DNA of 64,000 nt from Streptomyces sp. LUP30 (lineage in GTDB: Bacteria > Actinomycetota > Actinomycetes > Streptomycetales > Streptomycetaceae): contig NZ_MJAJ01000007.1 of NCBI RefSeq assembly GCF_001746365.1, positions 229,347 to 293,346 on the forward strand, read 5' to 3'. The notes below the pieces were generated by a model. That model searched no databases. It was given only the letters and a program-made list of their open reading frames with translations, and was not told the origin of the DNA. The stretch's first letter is position 1. The number at the start of each line of letters is the position of its first letter. Of the stretch, positions 44,156 through 52,834 are shown one piece after another. The position numbers and the translations under genes are program-made.

Positions 44156-47100
44156 GTGATGGGCGGCGTGATGCGGCGGTACGGGCTGCGGTTCGGACTG
44201 CTGGGCCCGCCGGTCCTGTACACGGCCGACATGACCGAAGCCGCCGCCGAACCCGGACCCCAAGCCGGGCCCCGATCCGAGCCCCGACCCGGGCCCGAGT
44301 TCGTGGCTCACGCCGAACCCGTGTCCCACGACCGGCCCGAGGCCGCCGCTCCGTGCGAGACCCTCCGTCGCGCCCGCGCTCCGTACGAGACCGTCCGCAG
44401 CCCCAAGGCGCGTGCCCTGCTGGCCGCCCTGCTCCTCGAAGCGGGCCGTACGGTCCCCGTCGACTCGCTGAAGGAGGCTCTGTGGGGCGGCGCTCCGCCG
44501 GCGTCCGCTCAGGCCTCGCTGCACAACCATGTGACCCGGCTGCGCCGGCTGCTCGACGACCCGCGACGGCTGCGGGCGGTGGCGTCCGGCTATCAGCTCC
44601 GGGTCGAGCAGGGCGAACTCGACGTCCATGTCTTCGAGCGGCATGTCGCCGCGGCGCGCGGTGCGCATGCCGCCCGGAACTGGGAACGCGTCCTGCGCGA
44701 GTGCGCGGCGGCGCTCGCGCTGTGGCGGGGCGATCCGCTCAGCGGGCTCCCCGCCGAGCTGGGCGGATACGCCTTCGTGCGACGTCTGCGGGAGGCCAGG
44801 CTGCTCCTTCTGGAATGGCGGCACGACGCCGAACTCGCCCTCGGAGAGGGGAGGTTCGAGCAACGGATCCCGGAGCTGACGGCCCTTGCCGCCGAGCATC
44901 CGTTGCGCGAGTCGTTCCACCGCCAGCTGATGCTCGCCCTGCACCGCACCGGCCGCCAGGCCGAGGCCCTGGCCGTTCACCGCGATCTGCGTACGCGTCT
45001 CGTCGAGGACCTCGGCGTCGAGCCGGGCCCGGCGGTCCGCGAGGCCCATGCGGAGGTGCTGGGCCCCACGACCGACGCCCTCACCGTCACATCCTCCGCC
45101 GTCACACCCTCCGCCCTCCCGCCCTCTGCCGTGCCGCCCTCCGCCACCGCGGCCTCCGCCACCGTGCCCCTGCACACCGCCACCCCGGCCCCGGCATCCG
45201 CACCTCCGTGCAGCCCCGAGCGTGACTCCGCATCCCGATGGGCGCGACGCCCGTGCCCCGCACAACTGCCGGCGCCCGCGGCCCACTTCACCGGCCGCCT
45301 CGAAATCCTGCGCCGACTCCGTCACACGCTCGCCTCCGACCGGGCCGACCCGTCCGACCCTTCCGGCCTGTTCGACCCGTCCGTTCTCGGTGAGGGTCGC
45401 GGCGAGGGCGGCGGTGGCGGGCCCGGTGAGGGCATCGGTCCGGCTGTCGTCGTGCTCAGCGGCACCGCCGGCGTAGGCAAGAGCGCGCTCGCCCTGCAGG
45501 CCGCCCACGCTCTGAGGGAACGTTTCCCCGATGGTCAGCTCTACCTCCACCTGCACGGCGCGACCCCTGGCATGACCCCTCTCACCGCAGGCCAGGCGCT
45601 CACCGCGCTCCTGCGCGACCTCGGCGTGGAACCTCGGCACATCCCCGAACACCCCGACGCCGGGGCCGCGTTGCTGCGCACCCTGCTCGCCCCGACCCGC
45701 ACCCTCCTCCTCCTGGACGACGCGGCGAACGCAGCCCAGGTCCGCCCGCTGCTGCCGGCCGGCGTCGGGTGTGCGGTGATCGTCACCAGTCGCTCGCCGC
45801 TCACCGTCCTGGACGGCGCTCACCGCTTCCCGCTCCCGCCGCTTTCCGGTGAGGACAGCGCCGCGCTGCTGCGCGCGGCCTCCGGCACCGGCGAGGGCCG
45901 CACGGAGCTGAACGCGGGCCACCCACTCGTCGGTCTCACCGGCCGTCTCCCGCTCGCCCTGCGCGTCGTCGCCGCTCGCCTCGCCGCACGCAGCGCGCTC
46001 ACGCCGGACGTGCTGGCCCGCCAACTGGCCGAGGCGGAAAGCAGGTTGACGCATCTGGAGTACGACGACCTCAGCGTCCGCCGTTCCCTGGCCGTGGCAC
46101 ACGACGCGCTCGCCGTCTCCCGCCGCGAGGTCGACCAGGACGCGGCCCTGGTGCTCCGTCGCATCGGCGCGCTCGACCTGCCGGCGTACGGCGTCCCGCT
46201 GCTGGCCCGGCTCATCGGCGTCGACGAGCCTCGTGCCGAGGCCGCCCTGAACCGTCTCGTCGACGTGGCCCTCCTGGAGGAGCGTGCCTACGGCCGATAC
46301 ACCCCTCACGACCTGGTGCGTGACTTCGCCCGCGAACTCGCGGAGGCCGACATCGCGTCGCACTCCGTGGCCGACGCCACCTCGACCTCGACCTCGACCT
46401 TGACCTCGACGCCGACGCCGCAGTCGATCCAGTCCCAGTCCCAGTCCCAGTCCCAGTCCCAGTCCCAGGCCCGGGCCCGGGCGGTCGCACTCCACTGGTA
46501 CGCCGCCGTCGCCGAGCGTGTCCTGGTCGCGGTCGTCGAGGCGGGTCTCGACCTGGACGACCGGCGTCGGCCGACCGCGGCGCAGCCGCCCGCCCACGCG
46601 GCGTACCTCGCGGACGCGCCCCCCTTCGCCGGCCCCGAAGAAGCCTTCGCGTGGGCGGATGCGGAGCTGGCGAACGTCGTCGCCCTGGTGGAGAGCAGTG
46701 CAGCCGCAGGAGCCGCAGGAGCCGCAGGAGTCGCCGGAGCCGCAGGAGCCGCAGGAGCCGAGGCGACGGCCGACGCAGCCTCCCACGGCTCGCCCGCCCC
46801 AGCCGCCGAAGCGGGCGAGGCGGCCCTTGTCTCGACGCTCCTGCGCCTGATCTTCCCCTGTCTCCAGCGGCGGGGCCGTGTGGCCGAGATGGAGGTGCTC
46901 GGGCGGACCGCGCTGAGGGTGGCGCGTCGACTCGGGGACCCGGCCGCCGAGGCGTACGCGCTGGGCGACCTCGCCGGCCTGCACTTCCTGACCGGCCGCC
47001 AGAGCGACGCCCTCGACCTCAACGGCCGGGCCCTGGCCATCTGGCGGCGGCTCGGCCGGCTCTCGTGGATCCGGCGCTGCCTCAACAACCGGGGTCTGCT

Positions 47101-47704
47101 GCTGGAGGCGCTCGGGCGGTACGAGGAGTCGGGGGCTGCGCTGCGCCAGAGCCTGGAGTTCTCACGGCAGTTGGGCGACCCGCACGGCGAGGCCGTCACC
47201 CACAGCCATCTCGGCAACCTGTACGAGCACACCGATCCGCGCGCCGCCATCGAGCAGCACCGGCGTTCCCTGGCCATCGGGGTCGGTATCGGGGCCGTCA
47301 TCGTGCAGCACTCGGCGCACTGCAACATCGGCTACGCGCATCTCACGCTGGGGGAGCCGGCCGCCGCGCTGCCGCACTTCGAGGAGAGCCTGCGCATTCT
47401 CGGCGGGCACGGCGACTGGCACGGCGAGTCGCAGACGCGGCTGGGGCTGGTGCGCGCCCTGCGTCCGCTGGGCCGTGCCGAACGGGCGCTGGGGGAGTGC
47501 GCCGAGCTGCTGCGCCGCGCCGAGGCCCGTGCCGACCGTTACACGGCCGGTCTGGCCCGGCACCAGCACGGTCTGCTGCTGCGGGAGCAGGGACATGCGG
47601 AGCAGGCGCACGAGGAGTGGCGGTCGGCGCTCGACGCGCTGGGCGGGACGGACGAGAAGGCGGTCACGGGGGAGCTGAGGAAGCTGCTCGCCGGCCAGGT
47701 CTGA
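44156..47704 (+). CDS. AfsR-like SARP-family regulator (BTAD, NB-ARC, TPR)
   Basis: An 1182-aa regulator. The N-terminal winged helix is split by an insertion of about 45 low-complexity residues between the first strand (LRFGLLGPP) and RSPKARALLAALLLEAG. The BTAD domain ends near residue 300. An NB-ARC ATPase has P-loop GTAGVGKS at about 436-443 and LLLLDDAANAAQ. TPR-like helices fill about 890-1170 (LGDLAGLHFLTGRQSDAL and similar). Ser-Thr, Ser-Gln and Ala-Gly repeats sit between the domains. Relatives activate secondary metabolism, but no biosynthetic cluster is visible in this window. The exact start (GTG 44156, ATG 44159 or 44171) is open. Its stop abuts the convergent polymerase gene. 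Confidence 0.88.
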   Translation: MMGGVMRRYGLRFGLLGPPVLYTADMTEAAAEPGPQAGPRSEPRPGPEFVAHAEPVSHDRPEAAAPCETLRRARAPYETVRSPKARALLAALLLEAGRTVPVDSLKEALWGGAPPASAQASLHNHVTRLRRLLDDPRRLRAVASGYQLRVEQGELDVHVFERHVAAARGAHAARNWERVLRECAAALALWRGDPLSGLPAELGGYAFVRRLREARLLLLEWRHDAELALGEGRFEQRIPELTALAAEHPLRESFHRQLMLALHRTGRQAEALAVHRDLRTRLVEDLGVEPGPAVREAHAEVLGPTTDALTVTSSAVTPSALPPSAVPPSATAASATVPLHTATPAPASAPPCSPERDSASRWARRPCPAQLPAPAAHFTGRLEILRRLRHTLASDRADPSDPSGLFDPSVLGEGRGEGGGGGPGEGIGPAVVVLSGTAGVGKSALALQAAHALRERFPDGQLYLHLHGATPGMTPLTAGQALTALLRDLGVEPRHIPEHPDAGAALLRTLLAPTRTLLLLDDAANAAQVRPLLPAGVGCAVIVTSRSPLTVLDGAHRFPLPPLSGEDSAALLRAASGTGEGRTELNAGHPLVGLTGRLPLALRVVAARLAARSALTPDVLARQLAEAESRLTHLEYDDLSVRRSLAVAHDALAVSRREVDQDAALVLRRIGALDLPAYGVPLLARLIGVDEPRAEAALNRLVDVALLEERAYGRYTPHDLVRDFARELAEADIASHSVADATSTSTSTLTSTPTPQSIQSQSQSQSQSQSQARARAVALHWYAAVAERVLVAVVEAGLDLDDRRRPTAAQPPAHAAYLADAPPFAGPEEAFAWADAELANVVALVESSAAAGAAGAAGVAGAAGAAGAEATADAASHGSPAPAAEAGEAALVSTLLRLIFPCLQRRGRVAEMEVLGRTALRVARRLGDPAAEAYALGDLAGLHFLTGRQSDALDLNGRALAIWRRLGRLSWIRRCLNNRGLLLEALGRYEESGAALRQSLEFSRQLGDPHGEAVTHSHLGNLYEHTDPRAAIEQHRRSLAIGVGIGAVIVQHSAHCNIGYAHLTLGEPAAALPHFEESLRILGGHGDWHGESQTRLGLVRALRPLGRAERALGECAELLRRAEARADRYTAGLARHQHGLLLREQGHAEQAHEEWRSALDALGGTDEKAVTGELRKLLAGQV

Positions 47705-49453
47705 CTACTTCGCGTCGGCATAGCACTCCACCACCGCGGTGGTGAACGGGAACCGCACCGGCGTCTCCCCGAACGTCAGCCGTCCGGCCAGGTCGGACGC
47801 CTCGCGGATCGCGGCGGCCACTGTCTCGGCCTCCTCCGCGGGACAGTGCACGATCACCTCGTCGTGCTGGAAGAAGACCAGCTCGGCCGCCATCCCGGCA
47901 CAGGCCTGCCGCAACGCGGCGAGCAGCAGCAGCGTCCAGTCGGCGGCGCTGCCCTGGACGACGAAGTTGCGGGCGAAGCGCCCACGCGCGCGGGCGTTGG
48001 TCGAGGCGTATCCCGGCACCCACTCCTGTCCGTCGCCCTCGGCGTCACCGTCGCCTCGCAGCCGCCTCTCCGGGTGCCCCGCCCCGGGGCCGTCGGAGTC
48101 GTCCTCGGGCAGCGGGATGCCGGCCTCCTCCGATGCTCCGTCGCCGTTGCGGACGGCCGGTGGGCAGGTCCGCCCCAGCCAGGTCCGTACGAGGCGGCCC
48201 TCCTCGCCGGCCTTGGCCGCCTCGTCGACATAGGCCACCGCGCGGGGGAAGCGGCGGCGCAGTGCCGCGAGGTTCTTCAGACCGTCCCCCGAGGTCTGTC
48301 CGTAGACCGCGCCGAGGACGGCGAGCTTGGCCTGGTCGCGGTCGCCGGAGAAGGCGCGGTCGGAGACGGACTGGTAGAGGTCGCTCTCCCTGCCCGCGAC
48401 CTCCATCAGCCCCGGGTCGCGGGAGATCGCCGCCAGCACGCGGGGCTCCATCTGGTCGGCGTCGGCGACGACGAGCCGCCAGCCGGGGTCGGCGACCACG
48501 GCGCGCCGGATGACCTTGGGGATCTGCAGAGCGCCTCCGCCGTTGGTGACCCAGCGCCCGGTGACCGTGCCGTGCGCGAGGAACTCCGGCCGGAACCGCC
48601 CGTCGCGCACCCAGTCCTGCAGCCAGGACCAGCCGTGGGCCACCCAGATGCGGTACAGCTTCTTGTACTCGATCAACGGCTTCACGGCCGGATGGTCGAG
48701 GGACTGGATCTCCCAGCGGCGGGTCGAGCGGACCCTGATCCCGGCCTGGGTGAAGGCCTTGACGACGTCGGCGGGCAGGTCGGGGCGGACCCGGCGGCCG
48801 AAGGCGGCCGACACCTCGTCGGCCAGCTCGGCCAGCCGGCGGGGCTCGCCGCCGCCCGTGTAGCGGTCGCCGAGCAGGTCGTGCAGGACCGCACGGTGCA
48901 CCTGCGCGCTCCAGGGCAGCCCGGCCCGGTTCATCTCGGCGGCCACCAGCATCCCGGCCGACTCGGCCGCCGTCAGCAGTCGCATGCGCGCCGGGTGTTC
49001 CGCGCGTTCGTGCCGTCGCTGCTGCTCGGCGTAGACGGCGAGGAGGTCTTCGAGAGGGAGCCGGGCGGCGGCCTGCGGCTCGAACAGCGGGGACTGCGCG
49101 CCGGGTGCGGCAGCGCGCGGCGGCGGATCCGGCGGTACGGGGCCGCCGCGCAGCCGGGCCAGGGCGGCGGCCGCCGAGCGGGGCTCGCCCGACCGGCCCT
49201 CGTGGCCCAGCAGGAGGGTTTCGGCGTCCTCGACGTCGTAGCACCGCTGCACCCGCACCCCATCGGCGAGCAGCGGTGGATACACCTCGGCCGTGGAGCG
49301 CCAGACCCAGCGGGTGACGTCCGGCCGCTCGCGCACGGCACGGGCGAGGTCGGGTTCCCGCAGCACCGGACCGGCGGGCAGCCCGCCGGGGCCGAGGGGG
49401 GCGACCTCCACGCCACCGTCCTCGGCCGGAGCGAGCGCCCACCGGTCGGCCAT
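47705..49453 (-). CDS. family-A DNA polymerase (bifunctional 3'-5' exonuclease/polymerase type)
   Basis: A 582-aa polymerase related to PolA but lacking the 5' nuclease. Motif A is DADQMEPR (about 332), motif B KLAVLGAVYGQ (about 375-385) and motif C FFQHDEVIVHC (about 530). The N-terminal third corresponds to a divergent 3'-5' exonuclease fold whose acidic residues I cannot confirm. Streptomyces carries this in addition to PolA, and a repair role is likely. An acidic Asp/Gly-rich insertion precedes VPGYASTNARARG. No strong Shine-Dalgarno precedes the ATG. Confidence 0.88.
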   Translation of the reverse strand: MADRWALAPAEDGGVEVAPLGPGGLPAGPVLREPDLARAVRERPDVTRWVWRSTAEVYPPLLADGVRVQRCYDVEDAETLLLGHEGRSGEPRSAAAALARLRGGPVPPDPPPRAAAPGAQSPLFEPQAAARLPLEDLLAVYAEQQRRHERAEHPARMRLLTAAESAGMLVAAEMNRAGLPWSAQVHRAVLHDLLGDRYTGGGEPRRLAELADEVSAAFGRRVRPDLPADVVKAFTQAGIRVRSTRRWEIQSLDHPAVKPLIEYKKLYRIWVAHGWSWLQDWVRDGRFRPEFLAHGTVTGRWVTNGGGALQIPKVIRRAVVADPGWRLVVADADQMEPRVLAAISRDPGLMEVAGRESDLYQSVSDRAFSGDRDQAKLAVLGAVYGQTSGDGLKNLAALRRRFPRAVAYVDEAAKAGEEGRLVRTWLGRTCPPAVRNGDGASEEAGIPLPEDDSDGPGAGHPERRLRGDGDAEGDGQEWVPGYASTNARARGRFARNFVVQGSAADWTLLLLAALRQACAGMAAELVFFQHDEVIVHCPAEEAETVAAAIREASDLAGRLTFGETPVRFPFTTAVVECYADAK

Positions 49454-49492
49454 GCTGCGAGTGTGGCAGGGGGGTCTGACAACGGCCCTTCC

Positions 49493-50242
49493 TCAGCCCT
49501 CGTGCCGTTCCTCCTCCTCGTGCGCCTTCACCAGTTCGGCGAGGGACTTCGCCACGAACCGCTCGGTCTCCGCCTTGTCGACGCCGAGGCCGCTGAGCAC
49601 GCCTTCGCCGTTCTCGTGCTCCAGCAGGGCGAGCAGGAGGTGCTCGGTTCCCACATAGTTGTGGCCGAGGCGGAGCGCCTCACGGAAGGTGAGTTCGAGG
49701 ACCTTCTTGGCGTCCGCGCCGTAGGGGACCAGCTCCGGCGGGTCCTCGACGGGCGACGGGAGCACGGCGGTGGCCGCCTCGCGGACGGCCTCCGGGGAGA
49801 CGCCCTGCTCGGCGATCGCCTTCGCGGCGAGGCCCGACGGTTCGGCCAGCAGACCGAGCACCAGGTGCGCGGGCAGGCCTTCGGCGTTGCCGGCCGCCCT
49901 GGACTCGTTGTGGGCCGCCATGACCACGTTGCGTGCGCGAGGGGTGTAGCGGCTGAAGTTCTGGTTGGCGTCGAGGTCGGCCGACTCCTTGGGCACGAAC
50001 CTCTTCTGGGCGGCCTGCCGGGTGACGCCCATGCTGCGGCCGATGTCGGTCCAGGAGGCGCCCGAGCGGCGGGCCTGGTCGACGAAGTGACCGATGAGGT
50101 GGTCCGCCACGTCGCCGAGGTGGTCGGCGGCGATGACGGCGTCCTGGAGCTGATCGAGCGGCTCGTTGTGGACCTTCTTGATGGCGTCGATCAGGTCGTC
50201 GAGACGGATGGACGAAGTGGTGCCGGGGCGTTGATTCGTCAT
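49493..50242 (-). CDS. ClpC2-like protein: HTH domain plus Clp N-terminal domain
   Basis: A 249-aa protein without AAA+ modules. Residues about 10-80 contain a helix-turn-helix (SGASWTDIGRSMGVTRQAAQKRFV). Residues about 90-240 form a ClpC-type N-domain with two repeats (FSRYTPRARNVVMAAHNESR, then LGHNYVGTEHLLLALL). Size and layout match mycobacterial ClpC2 (Rv2667), which binds ClpC1-targeting peptide antibiotics and regulates its own gene. It is probably a decoy/sensor for Clp-directed stress or antibiotics. The promoter region with twin operators supports autoregulation. The ATG needs no leader (see promoter). Confidence 0.87.
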   Translation of the reverse strand: MTNQRPGTTSSIRLDDLIDAIKKVHNEPLDQLQDAVIAADHLGDVADHLIGHFVDQARRSGASWTDIGRSMGVTRQAAQKRFVPKESADLDANQNFSRYTPRARNVVMAAHNESRAAGNAEGLPAHLVLGLLAEPSGLAAKAIAEQGVSPEAVREAATAVLPSPVEDPPELVPYGADAKKVLELTFREALRLGHNYVGTEHLLLALLEHENGEGVLSGLGVDKAETERFVAKSLAELVKAHEEEERHEG

Positions 50243-50243
50243 G

Positions 50244-50289
50244 TGTCAACCTTAGGTTGACAGTAGAAGGGCGTCAACCCAAGGTTGTC
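50244..50289 (-). promoter_or_regulatory. twin operator with embedded leaderless promoter of the ClpC2-like gene
   Basis: TGTCAACCTTAGGTTGACA (50244-50262) is a perfect inverted repeat ending 2 bp before the ATG. A second copy, GTCAACC-CAA-GGTTGTC (50273-50289), has one mismatch; the centres are 28 bp apart. Read on the minus strand, the distal site supplies -35 TTGACG and the proximal one supplies -10 TAAGGT, exactly 17 bp apart. Transcription then starts at or next to the ATG. Confidence 0.75.
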
Positions 50290-50457
50290 ATTCGCGACTG
50301 ACCGCGCGGGAGCCGCGGAGCCACCCTGTGCGGCGCAGCAGCCGTGCCGCACCCCACAGGAGCCGTGCCGACGCCGTCCCGACGGAGTCCCCGCTCCGTG
50401 TCGCTCCCGCCCGTCCCGCGCGTGGGCGCCGTTTCGTCCCCATGGCACGATCGACCG

Positions 50458-51594
50458 GTGAGCAGCACCAGCAGCAACCCGGCCGACACCGTCGAACGCG
50501 CCTTCCGGGCAGCCCTCCACGACAGCGCCGACGCCGCCCTCGACACGGGCGCGTCGCTCCTCGCCGCCGACCCCGCGACCGACACGGAACTCACGCGCCG
50601 GGGCGTGGAGTTCGTCGCGGCGCTCTGGCGACGGGGCTGGCAGCCCGCGGACGCGGTGCGGATCGTGCGCCGCGAGCTGGACGCCGTCCACGTGGGCCTG
50701 GCGACGGCGTTGATCCGCGCGCAGGCGCGTGACGACCGGGCGCGCGGCCGGCGCTGGGCGGACCAGCTGGCGGACCTGCCGGCCGACCCGCCGGCCCCCA
50801 CCGACCGTTTCTCGTACGCGACCGCGGTCCTGGAGCTCTACCGCCTGCTGCTGCGCCTGCCCGCCCTCGAACCCCTCCAGGAGCGCGAGCCGCACCGGCA
50901 GTCCCGGCCGGGCTCGCACTCGCGCATGCTCACCCGCATCCGCGCACTCCTCGCCAAGGCCGAGGCGACCGGGTTCCCGCAGGAGGCCGAGGCGCTCACC
51001 GCGAAGGCGCAGGAGCTGATGGCCCGGCACAGCGTCGACGAGGCGCTGCTCGACGCCCAGGCGCCGGACCCGGACGCGCCCGGCGCCTGCCGGATCGGCG
51101 TCGAACCGCCCTATGAGCAGGCGAAGGCGGTGCTGCTGGACGCGGTGGCCGGGGCCAACCACTGCCGGGCGGTGTGGAACGAGTCCTTCGCCTTCTCCAC
51201 GGTCGTCGGATTCGAGGCCGACCTGGAGACGGTCGAGCTGCTGTACACCTCGTTGCTGGTGCAGGCGCAGTCCGCGATGGCGAAGGCGGAGGAGGCCCAG
51301 CGGGCCGGGGGACGCAGGCGGACCAAGACCTTCCGGCAGTCTTTCCTCGCCGCCTACGCCCACCGCATAGGCGCCCGCCTCGGCGAGATCGCCGCGGCCG
51401 CCGAGACCACGGTGAACGACGATCTGCTGCCGGTCCTCGCCACGCGCGCGGTCGCGGTCACCGCGGCGACGGACCGGATGTTCCCGCAGACGGTGTCCAC
51501 ACGTCTGCGCGGTGTCACCGACGAGGCGGGCTGGACCGAGGGCGCCGAAGCGGCCGACCGGGCCCGCATGCGGTCCCGGCCCCGGCTGCCCTGA
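50458..51594 (+). CDS. DUF2786 domain protein
   Basis: A 378-aa protein. The DUF2786 helix-hairpin unit is visible at SHSRMLTRIRALLAKAEATGFPQEAEALTAKAQELMARHSVDEALL in the middle. A C-terminal helical region with conserved aromatic and His/Cys residues (AVAGANHCRAVW, FRQSFLAAYAHRI) follows. The N-terminal about 170 residues are helical and unrecognised. Function is unknown. GTG is chosen as the first codon after the promoter-like region that leads into conserved-looking sequence; its ribosome site is weak. It is divergent from the ClpC2-like gene and could share its operators. Confidence 0.78.
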   Translation: MSSTSSNPADTVERAFRAALHDSADAALDTGASLLAADPATDTELTRRGVEFVAALWRRGWQPADAVRIVRRELDAVHVGLATALIRAQARDDRARGRRWADQLADLPADPPAPTDRFSYATAVLELYRLLLRLPALEPLQEREPHRQSRPGSHSRMLTRIRALLAKAEATGFPQEAEALTAKAQELMARHSVDEALLDAQAPDPDAPGACRIGVEPPYEQAKAVLLDAVAGANHCRAVWNESFAFSTVVGFEADLETVELLYTSLLVQAQSAMAKAEEAQRAGGRRRTKTFRQSFLAAYAHRIGARLGEIAAAAETTVNDDLLPVLATRAVAVTAATDRMFPQTVSTRLRGVTDEAGWTEGAEAADRARMRSRPRLP

Positions 51595-51666
51595 CGCCGC
51601 CCGGCGGCCGCCCTGACGCCCCGGCTGCCCTGACGCCCCGGGTTGCCACGGCGCTCCCGGCGCAGG

Positions 51667-52212
51667 TCAGTCGCCCGCCTGCGTGAAGGCGCTCACCGTG
51701 GCGTCCGGCTTGCCCTTGCTCTTCAGCGCGACGTCGCCGTACGACCAGTCGAAGCTCACGGTGGACGAGGCGTCCGGCAGGCCGTACTTCACCGTCTTGA
51801 CGGCGAGGCTCTTGTCGCCGCCCTTCTCGCCGCGCACATAGGTGATCGTGAAGGAGGCGGTCCCCTGTGCCGGGAGGGTCAGCGCCTGCGCCTCGGCGGC
51901 GCCGTCCTCGGCCACGGTCGCGGAGGCGCCGTCGGCCTGCAGAGCCACCTTGGGGAAGCCCTTGAGGGTGCACTTCGCACCCTTGTTGGTGAGCGTGACG
52001 GTGACGTTGCCGGTGTCCCCGGCGGCGGGGGCGGCGTCGACGGGACCGACCTCCTGGCCGAGGCCGTCGGCGGTGCAGGCGCCGCCGGTCGGGGCGGTCG
52101 AGCCGGCGGCCTTGCTCTCGTCGCCGCCGGAGTCGCTGTCGTCCCCGCCTCCGCAGGCGGTGAGGAGCAGGGCCGCGGCGAGGGCGGTGACGGTGATGGG
52201 AACGGCGCGCAT
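51667..52212 (-). CDS. DUF4232-type lipoprotein
   Basis: A 181-aa lipoprotein. The signal peptide VTALAAALLLTAC ends in a lipobox and a Gly/Asp/Ser linker follows. The beta-rich domain has a conserved Cys pair (ACTADGLG and KCTLKGFPKV) and GNVTVTLTNKG, typical of DUF4232. It acts outside the membrane; no activity is known. Confidence 0.85.
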   Translation of the reverse strand: MRAVPITVTALAAALLLTACGGGDDSDSGGDESKAAGSTAPTGGACTADGLGQEVGPVDAAPAAGDTGNVTVTLTNKGAKCTLKGFPKVALQADGASATVAEDGAAEAQALTLPAQGTASFTITYVRGEKGGDKSLAVKTVKYGLPDASSTVSFDWSYGDVALKSKGKPDATVSAFTQAGD

Positions 52213-52306
52213 GAGTGATTCCTAGGGTTTCGTGACGGTGCTCGATGGATCATCACGCACGCGTGCGGCGGTACTTCGCGCGCCCCCCGTTTCTGTGACG
52301 GCTCGG

Positions 52307-52834
52307 CTACCCGAGCCCCGGCGTGGGCAGTCCTGAGGGCCACTGGCCGCCCTGCGCCTTGGCGAACGTCTCCTTGCCGGCCGTGCCCGACCAGGTGACC
52401 TTGAGGGACTTCGCGTCGACGGAGTCGACCATCCCGGTCGACCGGTCGTCCTTGCCGGCGCTGCACTTGAGGTGGATCATCCGCATGCCCGCCTCCTTGC
52501 CCGCCGTGCCGCTGCACACCGCCCCGCCGGTCACGAAAAGGGCGGCCTGCTTCCCGGTGACGATCAGGGCGACGGCCTTGCCGTCCGTCGTGGCGAGCCA
52601 GCTCCCCTCCAGTTCGTCGGAGGGGGAGACGGACGCCGATGCCGACGCGCCGCCCGTGGCGTTCGTGCCGCCGGCGTCCGCGGTCGCCGTCGTGGACGGC
52701 GTGGCCGGGGAGCCGTCGGACCCGCCGTCGTCGCTGCACGCGGTCAGGGCGAGCGCGCCCGCCAACGCGGCGGCCGCGGCCGCGGCCCGCACCGGCCGAC
52801 GGGACGTGCCCCGCGAGAAGATCGCCGAAGTCAC
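52307..52834 (-). CDS. secreted lipoprotein, unknown family
   Basis: A 175-aa lipoprotein with signal AAAAALAGALALTAC and an Ala/Thr/Ser/Gly linker. The mature domain (LEGSWLATTDGKAVALIVTGKQAALF, with two Cys at VCSGTAG and LKCSAGK) looks like a small beta barrel. GTG is supported by GGGAG at good spacing; an upstream extension is low-complexity. It is adjacent to another lipoprotein on the same strand, with 94 bp between them. Confidence 0.75.
   Translation of the reverse strand: MTSAIFSRGTSRRPVRAAAAAAALAGALALTACSDDGGSDGSPATPSTTATADAGGTNATGGASASASVSPSDELEGSWLATTDGKAVALIVTGKQAALFVTGGAVCSGTAGKEAGMRMIHLKCSAGKDDRSTGMVDSVDAKSLKVTWSGTAGKETFAKAQGGQWPSGLPTPGLG

Noticed and set aside
43916..46984. 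1022-aa frame antisense to the SARP gene
   Set aside because: Shadow frame; BTAD and NB-ARC motifs are on the plus strand.
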